Shown: positions 46,922 through 59,912, numbered from the stretch's first letter. The stretch: 64,000 nucleotides of DNA from Brasenia schreberi (GCA_036023115.1 JAYKKT010000088.1:2746001-2810000), one strand, 5' to 3'. Notes: generated by a model from the sequence alone, not told the origin. Made by a program: numbers and translations.

Positions 46922-47389
46922 CTATGTAAATTCTCTCTTTTCAAAATTCTTTTGAGTTTTTCTAACATGATTCCGTTCAAAAGTTCTAGAAGGTCCATCC
47001 AAGCTTGGCTCCATATAGACATTTGCAATCTTTTGGGGTTTTCCCCCATTGTCCGATGTGGGTGGCTCATATGTCCCTTGTTTTTTGAAACGATTTTTTT
47101 GAAAATTTCTCCCCTTCCACAAATCTTCGTAAACTCTCTTTTTCAAGTTAGCTTCGAAGAGCGAAGCCTTTTTTATAAGCTTTTCAAAATTTAAAATTTC
47201 ATGAACGGAGATGAGAGCTTTTAAATTGTTTTTAAAATTTTCAAGGATGAGCATTACAACACATCCTTCAGAGATGAGCTCCCTTACTTGCCCCAATAGC
47301 GACCTCCATCTAATGATGAATGCATGCGCATCCTTGTTAGGTGCTTGCTTCATATCTCTCAAGGTGTTTAAGGTAGGTGTGACTTCCAT
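46922..47389 (-). CDS. Tat gag, capsid-like segment
   Basis: 155 residues including LNTLRDMKQAPNKDAHAFII, RWRSLLGQVRELISEGCVVM and NFKNNLKALISVHEILNFEK, the arrangement of plant Ty3/gypsy gag (retrotransposon gag domain). A further N-terminal gag piece (MKDIKALQQLLRGQIKEK) is at 47859-47662 in another frame. Between them, 47390-47660 is out of frame. Confidence 0.75.
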   Translation of the reverse strand: MEVTPTLNTLRDMKQAPNKDAHAFIIRWRSLLGQVRELISEGCVVMLILENFKNNLKALISVHEILNFEKLIKKASLFEANLKKRVYEDLWKGRNFQKNRFKKQGTYEPPTSDNGGKPQKIANVYMEPSLDGPSRTFERNHVRKTQKNFEKREFT

Positions 47390-48124
47390 GTTGTGGGAAA
47401 ATCATTGCATGAAACAATTCGCCAATTCCTCGAAGGTGGCGAATTGGCTTAAGTCGTATGAAGCCAACCATTTAGAAGCGTTTTTCTTGAGAGAGAGGGG
47501 GAACCATAAATCCATTTCGAGGAATTCTTTTTCTTTTTATAGGCCCTTCGAGAAAAGAGCTGAAGGTGAGATCTAGGATCCCCACTTCCATCATACTGAA
47601 TCGGAATGTCATTATCACTATCAGTTTCATAATCAGATGGTAGAAAATCTGATAGTGCGTATTATCTCTTCTCTTTAATTTGGCCTCTCAACAATTGTTG
47701 CAAGGCCTTTATATCTTTCATTGTGAAGGATTCTGGCTCTCGTTCCTCCTCTAATCTAGAGGTCACTTTGGGTTTTCTTGTGTGCGAGGGTTTCTTATGA
47801 GCCCTTGCTTGTTTCCCATGAAACGAGCATGATTCAACCGCTTCGGCCTCTTGGCTCAAAGCGACAACCTTATCCCCTATGATATTTAAAACCCTCCTTA
47901 GGGAAACGAACGATTCTTCCCGGTTTTTGTATTACATTTTCTAAAATCCTTTGGAAACAAGACTTGATGAGCTTGAAGCTTAGCTTGACACTTCACAAGA
48001 TCCTTCTGAACTAGACATTCTTGAAATGTGTAAAACTTGTGCATAACAAAGGTATTAACACCAAAGTTTTGAAGAATTGGAGTTTAAAAAATTACCTAGA
48101 CTTAAAATCCTCAAAGATTTTAGT

Positions 48125-48142
48125 CCCACCGGGCGTGCCAAT
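48125..48142 (-). promoter_or_regulatory. Primer binding site-like sequence of the Tat element
   Basis: On the minus strand TGGCACGCCCGGTGGGAC, beginning with the TGG complementary to a tRNA CCA end, sits upstream of gag where a binding site belongs. The matching tRNA was not determined. Confidence 0.6.
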
Positions 48143-48151
48143 TTTTTAGAT

Positions 48152-48560
48152 GTAAAAATTTCACTCTAAGCCTATGTAGAGACTTGAACAAAACTTTTCA
48201 ATACTACTTCGTTGTGCGAGCATGCCAGTTAGTTTCCAAAAACTAACCAAGTTTTAAATTTGACTTGGCGATTATGGTTGAGCGAGATCTTTTTGCTTTA
48301 GGCCTTCTTGAACTGATGCTCAAGAGTCAGCCTAAGCGCTTTGAGGATTTCAAATGTAAAGGTGAAGTTTCAAATCCAAGTGAAAAATGAGGTATTGTCA
48401 AGAACAAATTCATGCACTTTGGTTTCAAGTTTAAAAATCAGCAACTTTCTATTTTTTGAATTCAAATTTTACTTATTTATCTTTCAAATTAGGTGGTTAA
48501 GATTTGTTTGTATATACTAACCTTAATCTTGTTATACCATGCAGTATATATATCAACAAG
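48152..48560 (-). repeat. Probable part of the Tat 5' LTR
   Basis: Directly outside the primer site the minus strand ends TTTTTACA, a possible LTR 3' end. How far the LTR reaches is unknown, because its partner LTR is missing beyond the LINE junction at 32738. Confidence 0.35.
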
Positions 48561-49536
48561 AAAAAGGCCAAGAGAAACATATTTCAAGGATGACACTTCT
48601 ATGATTTCGCAATTTTCCTTGCACAATTCCTCAAAGCAGAATTATTTGTGGAGAAATCTTTGATCAGCTTCCTTCTCATGGCATTTGCATGAGAAAGGCT
48701 TCTCACAACGAATTAATCTTCCATGGCAAAAATCAAACGAATTTTCTTTTGAAACATATCACTGTGCCAGTGGTCTCTCTCTCTCTCACACACATACTCA
48801 CGAGAGATAAGATGAAATGACAAAGCATAAATCCCAATTCATTATTAATAAAAATACAGAACAGATAGTGCTAGGATGAGCCTCTCTCAACAAAACTTGA
48901 CATAGTAAAATAACATAGAAGAAATGGGAGCCATCAATGTATGGTAAAACGATGTTTATATAACGTAATGGTTATAGATTAGCAATCTTTCTTACAAGAG
49001 GAGGCCGAAGCCTAACACAGGCAGTGAACAAGAGTGCGTGCTCTCTTTACATTGCATAGTAGACAGCCAGATGCCAAACTACAACTTACCCTCACTCAAC
49101 AAGACAAGGGAGGAGGAAAGTAGAGAAAGAAAGGTTATTAAAAGCTAAACGACCACCAACAAAGCTGAACCGTTTTTCTTGACAGTGGATGGAGTGTGTT
49201 TTGTGCTGTTGAGTTTTTTTTGTGCTTTTATACATTCGAGAAGAAGGAAGGTGAAGCATTTCTTCGGCAGTTGATTCATATTTTCAAGTAGTATCCTTAC
49301 AAGGTGATCGGTACTCAGTGGTGTTTTTATCTCATGTTATTATGCAAGATTGTTTAACTTTTACTTTTAGAAGATCCGCATTTTTTTTTGTTTATGGTCT
49401 TCTTGGTTGGATGCTACTGTATGGAAAACCCTTCACTTCACTTCTTTAATGAATTACGTTTTTGTCTTTCTGTTGGGAAAATGAAAATCATTAAATAGGC
49501 TTCAGTCATTTAGAACAAAAGTTATTGCACATAGCA

Positions 49537-49610
49537 ATTAGAGCGTTGGCTCACTTGGCAAGCTCTCAATCACAAGATGCAGGCTCTGAGTTCTATTGCC
49601 ACGAAGTGCA
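49537..49610 (+). mobile_element. tRNA-like SINE candidate, family 2
   Basis: TTGGCTCACTTGGCAAGC (box A-like), then CACAAGATGCAGG, then GAGTTCTATTGCC (box B-like). The minus strand at 59665-59722 has AGCTCACCTTGCAGGG, CACAAGATGCAGG and GAGTTTGATTTC in the same order, so the two are copies of one family. Confidence 0.5.
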
Positions 49611-51009
49611 TTCCTTGCTTCGCCTTCCCCTCTGTAACAAAAACAGTTTGTTGTACGTAAAAGTGAACCTAGCTTTGAGTTATTTGATATTCTATATTTT
49701 ACGCCATCTATCTATGACGATGCAACATGCTGTGCACTCTATTGACGGTGCGCGCGCGTGAGAGAGAGAGAGATGCAAATGAAGAAACCTTGACCAACGT
49801 GGAAAGAATAAAAAAGCTGAGCGGGTGAACAATGTAATGTTTTTGAAAGGACCAACAAAGAAATCTTTTTAGGTGTCAAGAAATATCACATACATCATGA
49901 CAGGTGCCCTCCTCTGCAAATGAATCACTTAATAGTTGGAGACATATATGATCTATCCGAAAATTATATAACATATTACGTGATAAATGTAGTACCATAG
50001 CATTGATGTTTCTAAAAGCCAACCGGAACCTTCTCCCACACTAAGTGGAACCAATTAAGATGTCATTGAGCTTGATCGTATGCCATATTGGCATTCAATA
50101 AAAGTTGCATTTAAATGTATATAGATTAGATGTCATGGTTGCTGATTTAAAACCAAAAGTAAAACCAAGCGTTTCCCCACATTAAGTAGGGTCACCATCG
50201 ATTCTTCGATGCCATCGAGCTTGATCTTGCTAATATTTTGCTCCAAATCACGTCTTATTGTTTCGATCCGAAGCAGTCCAAATAGTTAATTATTTAAATA
50301 AAGAAAAAAAACACGCTCAAGTACTTCATTGAGCGGACATTTAGCTTGTGGATGAAGGTGAAGAGTTGGCCATAAAAATGTTTATATAGCTGTTAAAAGA
50401 TTATGATTAGCACACATACAGCTAGTATCTGTCAAAGAGAAACCAAAAGGATGTTGGTGGTGCTGTTACCGGCACCTAACCTTCAATATTAGCTGAGAAG
50501 AAGAAGACGTACCTCTTTTCTATTCTCTGTTAGAAAGAGCGAACCATAGACAGCCATTAGTCGCCAATTGCCGATGCAGCATCATCAAGATTCTCACGTC
50601 TAGCTCTTCCTTCATGTATGTGTGCAGTCGTACATCTAGACGTAATTGTGAGCATACGCCCGTTTGCACACACACAGAGCGGAATGAGAAAGCACAGATG
50701 TGAACCTTGATGATGCTACATCTGCAAAGAACGACAGCAAAACATGTACGATCTTCCAATCCATGCGTGCATGAAGCTTTTGATGCCCTGCAGGTGCATG
50801 CATCGCGTCCTCTGCGAAAATAACTGCAGAAGTCTTCGTTCAATCCACCTCTTTATGATATGAGAGAGAGAGAGAGAGAGAATTTTCATGGGACCACACT
50901 CTTTCCGGGTGAAGTTTTCTGAGAACATATTTCGAGAGAAGAGGAGATCTCCCATTAAGGGACCATAGTTTGAAGTCCCAAAAATGGTTAAAACTATATA
51001 TAGATGCCG

Positions 51010-51010
51010 C

Positions 51011-51046
<36 letters not shown>
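51010..51046. repeat. (AT)n(GA)n microsatellite
   Basis: Same compound structure as at 7991-8083. Confidence 0.95.
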
Positions 51047-51047
<1 letters not shown>

Positions 51048-52261
51048 CAATGCTACGAACTGCTACCTAAAAGGAATAAAATATTTTGATGTTGGGACCA
51101 ACTCCGAACATTACAGTAAATTAAAGATGCCGCTATCAAAAATATTGTTGATACTAACACTGGTATCTTATTTATCGTTCTTCTAAATCTTGACTGCAGT
51201 GTAATATGTTCGGAACCAAGGCTGTGCTGATATTTGTGAAACCTTGGGGAATCGACCCCGGACTCTTCTCGATACTGATGAAACCCTAATTCCAAAATCC
51301 AACCCTTCATCAGGCCGAGATACTTGCCAGTAATGAAAGCTATGTGTTTCTTCAATGAACCAAAACCAGTAATTTGTGATAAAGAACGGGAGGAGGAAAA
51401 GGTTTGGTATCTTCTTTTAAAATAAATAAAAATCAGTTGTAATTAAACAATGAGAAAAAGATATAAGCTCTTCTTTCTGTGCTACAAAGGGAGGACAAGG
51501 CCTATCACACAAACACACGCGCGCGCGCACACACTCCAAAAAAAAGAAACAGCAATACGAAACAAGCTTTAGGTGGAAAACATGAAACAAAGAAGCCATG
51601 CGACAAAGATTAAATATGGGGAGGTAGGACTACCAAGAAAAGGAACTCACAGTTTTTGAAAAAAAGGGCGCAAGATGCCTGAGAATATGCGGCCTCTCAC
51701 TGAATCCCCCATCTAATTTAATGGTTTTCCTGCAAAACCAAACTAAAGCGGACAACTCGAATCCTGAAAACCACCGGCCCGCCGGTGCCTAAAGCAGTGC
51801 TTTTCGGGGGAGGAAATCCGCTGACTTTCTTATCAAGTGGAAGGGAATTCAACAAACGAATCTATTATACATCTCCACCGGGTATCTCGGAGAGCAGTGG
51901 CACACACACAGAGGGGAGGGGGGGTTGCATATGACTCGAGGCACTATGGAGAAAGAAGGAAAGGTTTGCAGCATCAATTATACAAGACGAACCAGGGAAT
52001 TACCCTTGTTAATTATTGGTTTTTACAGACAGTGCCATTCTCTGAATTTGGTATCTGTACAATCATCTAAATAATATCATTTTTTCCTAATTTTGGGTGG
52101 AAAGCACATAAACGATACTATTGTTAGAGTTCGTAAATTGATGATGACAGACATTTTACTAATTTATTACTAATAATAATGATGATATTATTATTAGTAT
52201 CATTATGAAATTGCACCATCAAATTTGATTGACACTTGCTATGAGCTTCAGTTACAGCTTA

Positions 52262-52312
52262 TAAGCAAAGACGCAGGTCGTGGGTTCGATTCCCAACTGG
52301 ACTTTGCTTAAT
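52262..52312 (+). mobile_element. Possible tRNA-like SINE piece
   Basis: GGTCGTGGGTTCGATTCCCAA contains an excellent box B (GGTTCGATTCC). No convincing box A or cloverleaf stems were found upstream, so it is not a tRNA gene and may be a SINE fragment. Confidence 0.35.
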
Positions 52313-53936
52313 CCTTAAAATGTTTTCTAACGTGTGGCACTAATCGTGTATTAAGTAAAGTTGCTTATATGGCCTTTTCTCTGACTTTCTTGAGATCTTC
52401 ACTCTCTTAAGCTTGGTGTTGTGAGCTTTGTCAAATGATCACATGGTCGTCTCTTTTATTTTATCTTTCATTTATGTCACAAAAAGCGTTACTCTAGCAA
52501 CTCATAATAGTACTTTGGATTGTTATTTGGTGCTTATTTGAGTGAAAAATAAATACTTGAATTTATATGGAATAAATTATATGAATGCTTCCTTTTGTCG
52601 TTCTTTATGTCACTGTAATCAAGCTATTGCATTGTCCATTCTAAGAGTTCAAAATGCAAATTACGAGCACGACTTTGGTGATTCACATTAGCTTTCTCTT
52701 ATTCGTTTTCTCTTGCAAGTACTGGAAACACATTCTCATGGGATTATATACCTAAGTTCACATGAGGTTCTTAGGATGGAGGATTATGGGATCAAATCGG
52801 GATTTTGAGATCTTCACTTACGTCTATCTTTTCTAAAAGAATTGTACGTTTAATATAAAACGAAATTTTCTGTTTAATGAAACCAGTTATAAAGTATGAA
52901 ATATTATAGATTTTGCATTCTACAATGTGGGCTTATATTTTGGTCTAGAATGATAGATAAGGGTGTGCATCGGTTGGTTCAGTCAATTCTAGGGATGACG
53001 ATATAGACCCAACACATTCAACTTCAATAAGAATGGGGCAGGAAATACCTGAACCCAAAACTCGAATAAGATGCCCGATCCATACCCAACCTATATATAT
53101 ATATATACACACATGTATGTACATATACAAACATACACAAATATGTATATATATGTTTGTTTGTTTATATATGTACATACATGTATGTACAAATACAAAT
53201 GTACACAAATATGTATATATGTCTGTTTGTGTGTATGAGACATATATAACTCGATTTTGTCCCGTACCTATCAGAAAAAGATAATGTGAAGCCGTACCTA
53301 CCCGGTTAAGGTTTAGGTCCAGGTTCGCCCCAACCCAACACATCACCATCCTTGGTCAATTCTAAGATATGTGTGCAAACTTCACTAAGCAAGAGAATCA
53401 CATTCATATAATTATATTGAGTTGCAGTGAGCATCACCACGTTGAGTGTCCTACTTAGCAGCTATAATTTTTACACCACAAAGTCATTGAAGCACATATA
53501 CTAATAAGCATTTACATTATTAAAGTGGAGATGTTTGATAATCGTGTGCTTCATCATCTTTAATTCATTTTCAGGTTCCCTATATATGAGTAAATAATGT
53601 GGGAACAACCTTGAATTGCAACTATGTAGGACCAAAGTGACATGCTATGGAGAATAGGCCTTGTCGGTTATTCCTTTTTGGATCCTTCGAAACCGAAATT
53701 GATCCGACAAACCCAATTTTCATAAAAATGTAAATTAAAACCGAACTAAATCAAAATTTTCGGTTTGATTCAGTTTGGTTATTCGGTTATAACTGAGTAA
53801 TGATCACCCTTAATAGTAGAGGCTTGTGTCAAAATTTGGAAAAAATCAATGTAGGCAAGCAAAGATCATATTCTTTTTCTTTTGATAAATACTAAAATTT
53901 GTGATAAGTATTTCTTTGGGTATAATCAGGAGGAAT

Positions 53937-54022
53937 CAGCCAGATGCACGGCCTAGGTATCAAACTTGTGACCTTCCACTTGTGAGTTGTCCCCTTTAAC
54001 CAGTGAGCTATTGCTCATTGTG
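53937..54022 (-). mobile_element. tRNA-like SINE candidate, family 1
   Basis: Minus-strand AATAGCTCACTGG, AAGTTTGATACC and CGTGCATCTGGC match the candidate at 9650-9731 in order and spacing. Confidence 0.55.
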
Positions 54023-55285
54023 CACTAGTTAGTTTAAACTAGTGGGGTTTGGATCATACAAATTATATGAACCTCAAGATCTAGATCCGAATCCATCTTG
54101 GAAATGGATATCGTGCACTTGGGAGTCTGGACCTTCAACTTTCATTTCATAAGTTAGGGCGAAAATTGTTAAATATTTAGTCTTTACTAAAGAAAGGGCA
54201 TGGCTTGGAATTTTGCAAAATATTTATTGGGGGGAAGCCCTAGATAATTGTACTACTGAGGCAGTGTAAGAGAAAGATCTCATGCTCAGGAGGAGGCTGC
54301 TGAGCTGTAAAATACTGATTTTTTGACTTCCGCTTTGATGTTTCGAAGTCTGACGCTCTAAGCTAACCCTAGTTTTTAATGCTGCTGACACGTATGAGCA
54401 CACCTGACGTCACGTATTTTCATACATAGAAAGAGAGAGAGTGAGAGTTTATGGTCTGCATGTCAGATCTTTTGACTTTTAATTGAGATATTTTTTTAGT
54501 GCATTAATTTACTATTAGATATATTTAATATACTTACAAAAGCATAATGTACTTTTTATTTTTAAAATTTAAATTTTAACAGTTCATCTCAATGATTTAA
54601 TAGTTGAGATTTTTAATCATGAATGAGGTCCACATATTTATCAATTTCTGTCTGGACATATATATATGGTAGAAAATGCTCAAATCTTATAACTTTATCC
54701 TTCCATCTTTGAGATGAACAATTGAAATGATAAGAAAATTATAAAAAATATAACCATGCTTTTACTTCAAATCTTCATTGTTGATAAGTAAAATGTTTGT
54801 TTAGATTTGAGTACTTATCATTATCTCTCTATATATAAATGAGATATATTGCACAAATCCACGATCTTTGATATTCGAAAAGAAAACAGTGAACCCGATG
54901 TTCATAACACTTTAATTTTTTTTTTATATATATAAATACATACATATATGTGTGTTTGTTTGTTTGTTTGTGTGCTAGTTGTTTGCATGAGTGCATGTGA
55001 GTGGGTGTGTATTTATGAGAATAGTGGAATTACCTTTCCTACTACTTTATGTTATTTTATGCAATTACATCACCTCCTTGTTTTCATCTTACCCCATGGT
55101 TAAAAAAATAAATTTCAACTATCTTTAATTTGAATGGCTCCTAATTGAATTTAAAAGCAAAATGGGTATGAATCAACAAACAACTTTTTTTAAAATTAAA
55201 TATCAATCTCAAACTATTGAAATTAAATGACTGATATTTGTTAAGATATGCTAGTACGGATGTTGCCAGCATGTCATTCTCTCTC

Positions 55286-55288
<3 letters not shown>

Positions 55289-55330
<42 letters not shown>

Positions 55331-55354
55331 ATTTATTTATTTATTTATATATAT
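55289..55354. repeat. (AT)n followed by (TTTA)n
   Basis: About 20 AT units, then several ATTT units. Confidence 0.95.
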
Positions 55355-55730
55355 TGTCAACAATGGATATGGAAAATGTTGTTGAGTGGTAAAGGGTTAG
55401 AGACATGGCCAGTTTCGGTTTTCTTGGAATCAAGAATAAAATCCGAACAAAAACAAGATCAGTTTCAGTTAGAGTCTTACACACGGTTTAGAACTCAAAA
55501 AACTTTTGTTGTGTTTTGTTGTTTTCATTATTTTTTATCATATTCTCGTTAGAGAACTCATCAGGTTTCTGCTTCGAGCTGTGGACAAATGTGTCTCCCC
55601 TATACGGGTTCTCTTGGTGGGAGACACGGCCCAAACATATCTCTCACTCGATAGGAGATATAAGATAGGGTACTTGATGTTGGTACTACTCAGCTTTAAA
55701 AGTCATATTATTTATAAGATCTGTTATGAA

Positions 55731-55826
55731 GAGGTAATTTCCGACTTTAATGAAATTGTACGTGAAATATCAATACAAGAGGTAATTTCTGACTTTAGTG
55801 AAATTGTACGTGAAATATCAATACTC
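55731..55826 (+). repeat. 48-bp tandem duplication, in frame
   Basis: Two units of GAGGTAATTTC.GACTTTA... to ATCAATAC, differing at a few bases. In one frame it gives a repeated 16-residue unit (EVISDFNEIVREISIQ). The period is a multiple of three, but no real protein is recognised around it. Confidence 0.85.
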
Positions 55827-55919
55827 ACTATTTCAACTAATTATATAAATGTAAACATATAAATAATATGAAAAGTTGTATCAACCTACACAATGTATAC
55901 TATTGGCAAAGTATGGTTA

Positions 55920-56860
55920 GTGGAGAAAACAAGTGTGAATCCTGATAATTGGGTTGAGATTGCATATTAGAGTGGGTTTAATTAGGCAGTAAGGTTTGTT
56001 ACATGAAGTTGTCACAAGTAGATACAAACAATTTTCACATGCCATGGGTGAGATGACTATCACACTTTATGATGTATACAAGATATTTAGTCTTTCAATA
56101 GAAGAAAAACTTATTGCCTTAACACAAGAGATGATGATTATAAGGAAGACATTTTGAGCAATATATTGAAGATAATCATCGATAAAGTAGTGTTAAAGAT
56201 TAAGTTAAGAGGCATTAAGTTTGAGGTTCTCTAAAATGATTTTTTGAGAAGGATAATGAGCAACAAAAATAATACTTTATTAGATTTGTTGTACCAGTTA
56301 GGTTATATATTATATTAGGATAAGTCTAGAGATATCGTACCAATAACGATCACGCATCTATTGACACATCATGACTAAAGGGTTAACAATTATACTTGGG
56401 ATGCAACAACATAAGTATACTTTACATACAACTAGGAAAGTCATCTCAAATAGAGGCTCAATAACTTAGTGAATATACTTCTTTGCTTTAGGCAAAAATG
56501 TGTACTATTGTTGTTTCTTATAATATCTTTTATATAGTTATTTTTTATATTTAAACAACTTAGTTATATATTTTTAATTGTAGATATTGATTTATGAGTA
56601 TTTTCTATCTTTCAAAGTTAGAATGCGATTAGAATGGTTAGATGAAGAATCATGAGCAAACCAATGGATGTTTGTAAACAATGCTGCAAATAAGTACATT
56701 GATGGCTATATATAAGAATGATTGTGAGGATGCATGAGCTCGGTGTTGCAAATGATCCACGCATTGGGATGATATATTGTACATGGGGTTTACATATTGT
56801 ATTTGGTATGTTATTTTATATTTTATATATATATAAATGATGTTTGTAATGAATAACATT
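55920..56860 (+). pseudogene. Plant mobile domain (PMD)-like relic
   Basis: From 55996 the frame reads LLHEVVTSRYKQFSHAMG then GEMTITLYDVYKIFSLSIEE, closely resembling the F.LP.GEMTITLEDV..ILGLP block of plant-mobile-domain proteins. Later pieces in other frames are YTWDATT (about 56395), QLGKSSQIEAQ (about 56425) and IYEYFLSFKVRM (about 56590), in the order expected. Stops and frameshifts separate them. PMD proteins are spread by transposons and also include MAIN-type host proteins. This copy looks dead. Confidence 0.5.
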
Positions 56861-58191
56861 TTGGTTTGTCACTCTTTGTGCTCAATATACACAATTGTTT
56901 GAAATAATGCTTTTATTTAATAAATAAATATAGTAGAGGATGGGAAAGGATGAGACGGGAAGGACATTATATACCACACAAAGCTACACACAAACACTGA
57001 GAAAGAGCTCTATAGTTCGTATTGTATATATTTGCAATAAGTATGAAGTCAATTATTTAAGAACTCATGAAGACATAAAAACAAATTAGTGAAGCCCAAC
57101 AATTTTTGTAGCAAATCTAAAGATATAATACAAATAACATATAATCATATTCCTCAATGTTATGTATAATATCATCTCTTGGTTCTTTCACTTGTATATA
57201 TATCCCAATATATTCATATAATAGTCAATTCTAATTATTGATACTTTTATGTCAAGTATCATTGCAAAGATGGAATGCTAGGAGACATCGAAGAGAGCAA
57301 TCAGTCATATACATCTATAAAAAAATACACCATGAAATAATAAGAGGTATATGAAATCTTGTGTGTAATCTGCAATTCAATCAATAAATGTATTTGTCTT
57401 AAAATTGTATCAAATCTCCTAGTTGAACTACCGATTAACCTTTGAAGCTTAGGTGCGCACTTTTCACCCTAACAATTGTTAATAAACAATCATTACAAGA
57501 TTCAAAAATATAGATGATATCTATGTATTAACAACCATTTTTATATACCTATTAGTTATACCATAATAAATCATCTTATTTGTTTATGCTAAGACAATTC
57601 TTTCCTTATATATATCCAATCACTCTTCTTTAACATAAGAAATTTTTTCTAATTCAATTTCATTATCTCCACTACCTCCTTATAATTTCTCTTATATGAT
57701 GAGTGGATGATCTCCCTCCAAGTTACACTATACTCACCATCTCTTTATTCCTTATCAATTTTATAATAATACTTCAATATTACACTTGAAAAGTTGTTTA
57801 AAATACATAATACTATCACATATCTCAATACTCAAACATAATTCTCTTTCTTTTCTACACTTATAAAAGTGAATGCTATAGAAAAATCTTTGAGGTTGAT
57901 GTAAACTCGACAACCTCAAGAAAATGTATCTTGTACCTATAAAATACAAAGCATATATAATTGTTACATACTACATACAAACCAAAATTTAGAAAAAATG
58001 AAACAAAACTCATATATATTTATCTTATGTGTTATCAAACTTAAATACCCATGGAAATGCATGTAATAATTGCAATGAATGAGGATGTGCAAATATAATA
58101 TTATTGATAATATCCATATCAATTAGTTTATGATATCATATATGATATTGATGAGAGTCTAGATCATGTAATAGTTTTTCTAGAATATATG

Positions 58192-58251
58192 TGCTATCAA
58201 ACTCCAAACAACAACAACTAAGCCTTCTCCCATACTGCTATCAAACCCCAA
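58192..58251 (-). mobile_element. 28-bp LINE tail insertion with target-site duplication
   Basis: 58208-58235 is ACAACAACAACTAAGC..., the inverted 3' end of the RTE-like LINE, with TCTCCCATAC at its other edge. It is flanked by TGCTATCAAACTCCAA (58192-58207) and TGCTATCAAACCCCAA (58236-58251), 15 of 16 bases identical. Confidence 0.85.
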
Positions 58252-59664
58252 TATTGGAAATATATGTAATGTTGTAAATATGTCTTGTCGTACTAACATT
58301 TACCTAATCAACCCACTAAATGTATAAAAATTTGCTTTGCTTTCCAATGACTTTTTTTAAGGTCCTTTGACATACTATACCTAGATTCACTCAATCTTCC
58401 TATAAAAGCATGCCCTTTAAGATACAAGCTTAGAGAGTTGTTATGTGTCTCATTTGCTACATTCAATTCCTAGTAACCATCAACTACACTCTTTTTTGTC
58501 AATAAAATACATATTCTCCCTTCTTAGTATCCATCGACCTACTATTTTTAACATCAATATTTTTCACTCATGTATTTATCACTCCTTTCATACTCAAGCC
58601 ATATCTTACTTGTTACACATTTATTCTTCGAACAAAGAATAACAATAACAATATTATGCTCTCTTCCAACATCCTTCAATATTTGATAAACTTACTACAA
58701 TTGCTAAACACATCATCTATCAAAATACGAGTGACTAGTCAAGTACATCACCCTCGCACTCAATAAATGTTTATTTTGCTTCATCGATCAACCAGTTACT
58801 TAATACATCATCTAGTGCATTATAATCATTTCAATCTACTTATTCTCGGTATAGTAACTATTTTGATCAGTCATTGTCTTCTTAAATCTATTCTATCGTA
58901 AGTGCTTTCGCTCGAATTATTTATCATTCTATAATACATAAAAGGATATGAGCTTAAAAGTATACATACACATATAACATGAGAAACACAACCTAAGCAC
59001 ATCTCTCCTTGGAAAGAGACATAGCTCAACAGCATCTCGCCTTCAAGGAGAGACATTGTTTTGTCATGTTTCTCGCCTATACCATGTTTCAAATCGAAAA
59101 TCAAACGAGTCCATCCTTTGACATAAAACCATAAAATATCATCCAAAACGAAAAAACCCACAAAAACAATACAAACCTACAAAAATACCAAAATATTTTT
59201 AAGAACCAACTCACAAAACCTTGATCTGAAAATCGGTTGGATCAATTGTCTATTTATTTTCAGTTTTTTTCTTTCTTGTTTCGTAAATCTCCAATGAAGT
59301 TTGTAAGATAATAATAATGTATTCTTTAGCTGTGAAGAAAGCAATAATAGCTCGAAATGAACAAAATGCAGGTCATTGGACTAAAAGAAAGGAATGTTAA
59401 AATTGGGTATGAAGAGGAGAGAGAAATTGCTTTAGGGGTAGTTTTAGTATTTTTTAAATTAGGAGTGTGAGGATAGTAAAAGTAGTGTGCTCACATTTCA
59501 GCATGTCATGGTGATGTAAGTGCAAGGTGGAGCTACAAAACGGCTCAAGCATACTACAAGACTTCGGGTTGGATTCGGCATTAGTAAAAAAAAACCTCAT
59601 CATTGTATTTTTCTACCTTTTGTTTACGACTGGGAGACTAAGCCGGGTAACTCGAATTATCCAA

Positions 59665-59722
59665 GAAATCAAACTCATGACCTGCATCTTGTGAGTCAAG
59701 CGCCCTGCAAGGTGAGCTGACC
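59665..59722 (-). mobile_element. tRNA-like SINE candidate, family 2
   Basis: Minus-strand partner of the candidate at 49537-49610, sharing CACAAGATGCAGG between box A-like and box B-like parts. Confidence 0.5.
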
Positions 59723-59912
59723 CAGTGTACCGCATTATTGTAGGTTATGCCTAATATTTAGTGAATCTGTTGAATGTAAACCCTAACATATTTGGCTCAG
59801 GTTTGGTTTTGGGTCAACCCAAACTTGTATAGGAGAAGTCTTGAAATCACACCTCTATTCTTTTTCAATTTAAATGGAAAGGTTGTATAATTTTTATTAT
59901 CATTAAGGAATC

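Larger units (their letters stand above)
45278..48150 (-). mobile_element. Tat-lineage element, gag-protease part
   Basis: Right (5') portion of the Tat element, separated from its pol by the chromodomain insertion. On the minus strand it has a primer-binding-like TGGCACGCCCGGTGGGAC (complement of 48125-48142), then gag, the zinc knuckle and the protease. Confidence 0.85.
48561..55720. other. Long stretch without a recognisable gene
   Basis: AT-rich DNA with microsatellites, tRNA-like SINE candidates (49537, 52262, 53937) and AACC/GGTT words (about 53690-53790 and 55400-55490). The region 53090-53240 has a tandem duplication of ATGTACATAC/ATATGTATAT-rich sequence with a period of about 70 bp. 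Open frames are short and look accidental. Confidence 0.5.

Noticed and set aside
50520..50955. Minus-strand frames of 79-107 residues
   Set aside because: Overlapping frames with no family resemblance, ending in a GA repeat; probably chance.
52262..52312. tRNA gene
   Set aside because: Box B is good, but no acceptor stem, D-arm or anticodon arm could be folded.
53033..53349. Frames rich in Tyr, Ile and Cys
   Set aside because: Come from the tandem ATGTACATAC-type repeat.
57761..59161. Frames of 62-96 residues
   Set aside because: AT-rich DNA with no recognisable domain; no support beyond the absence of stops.
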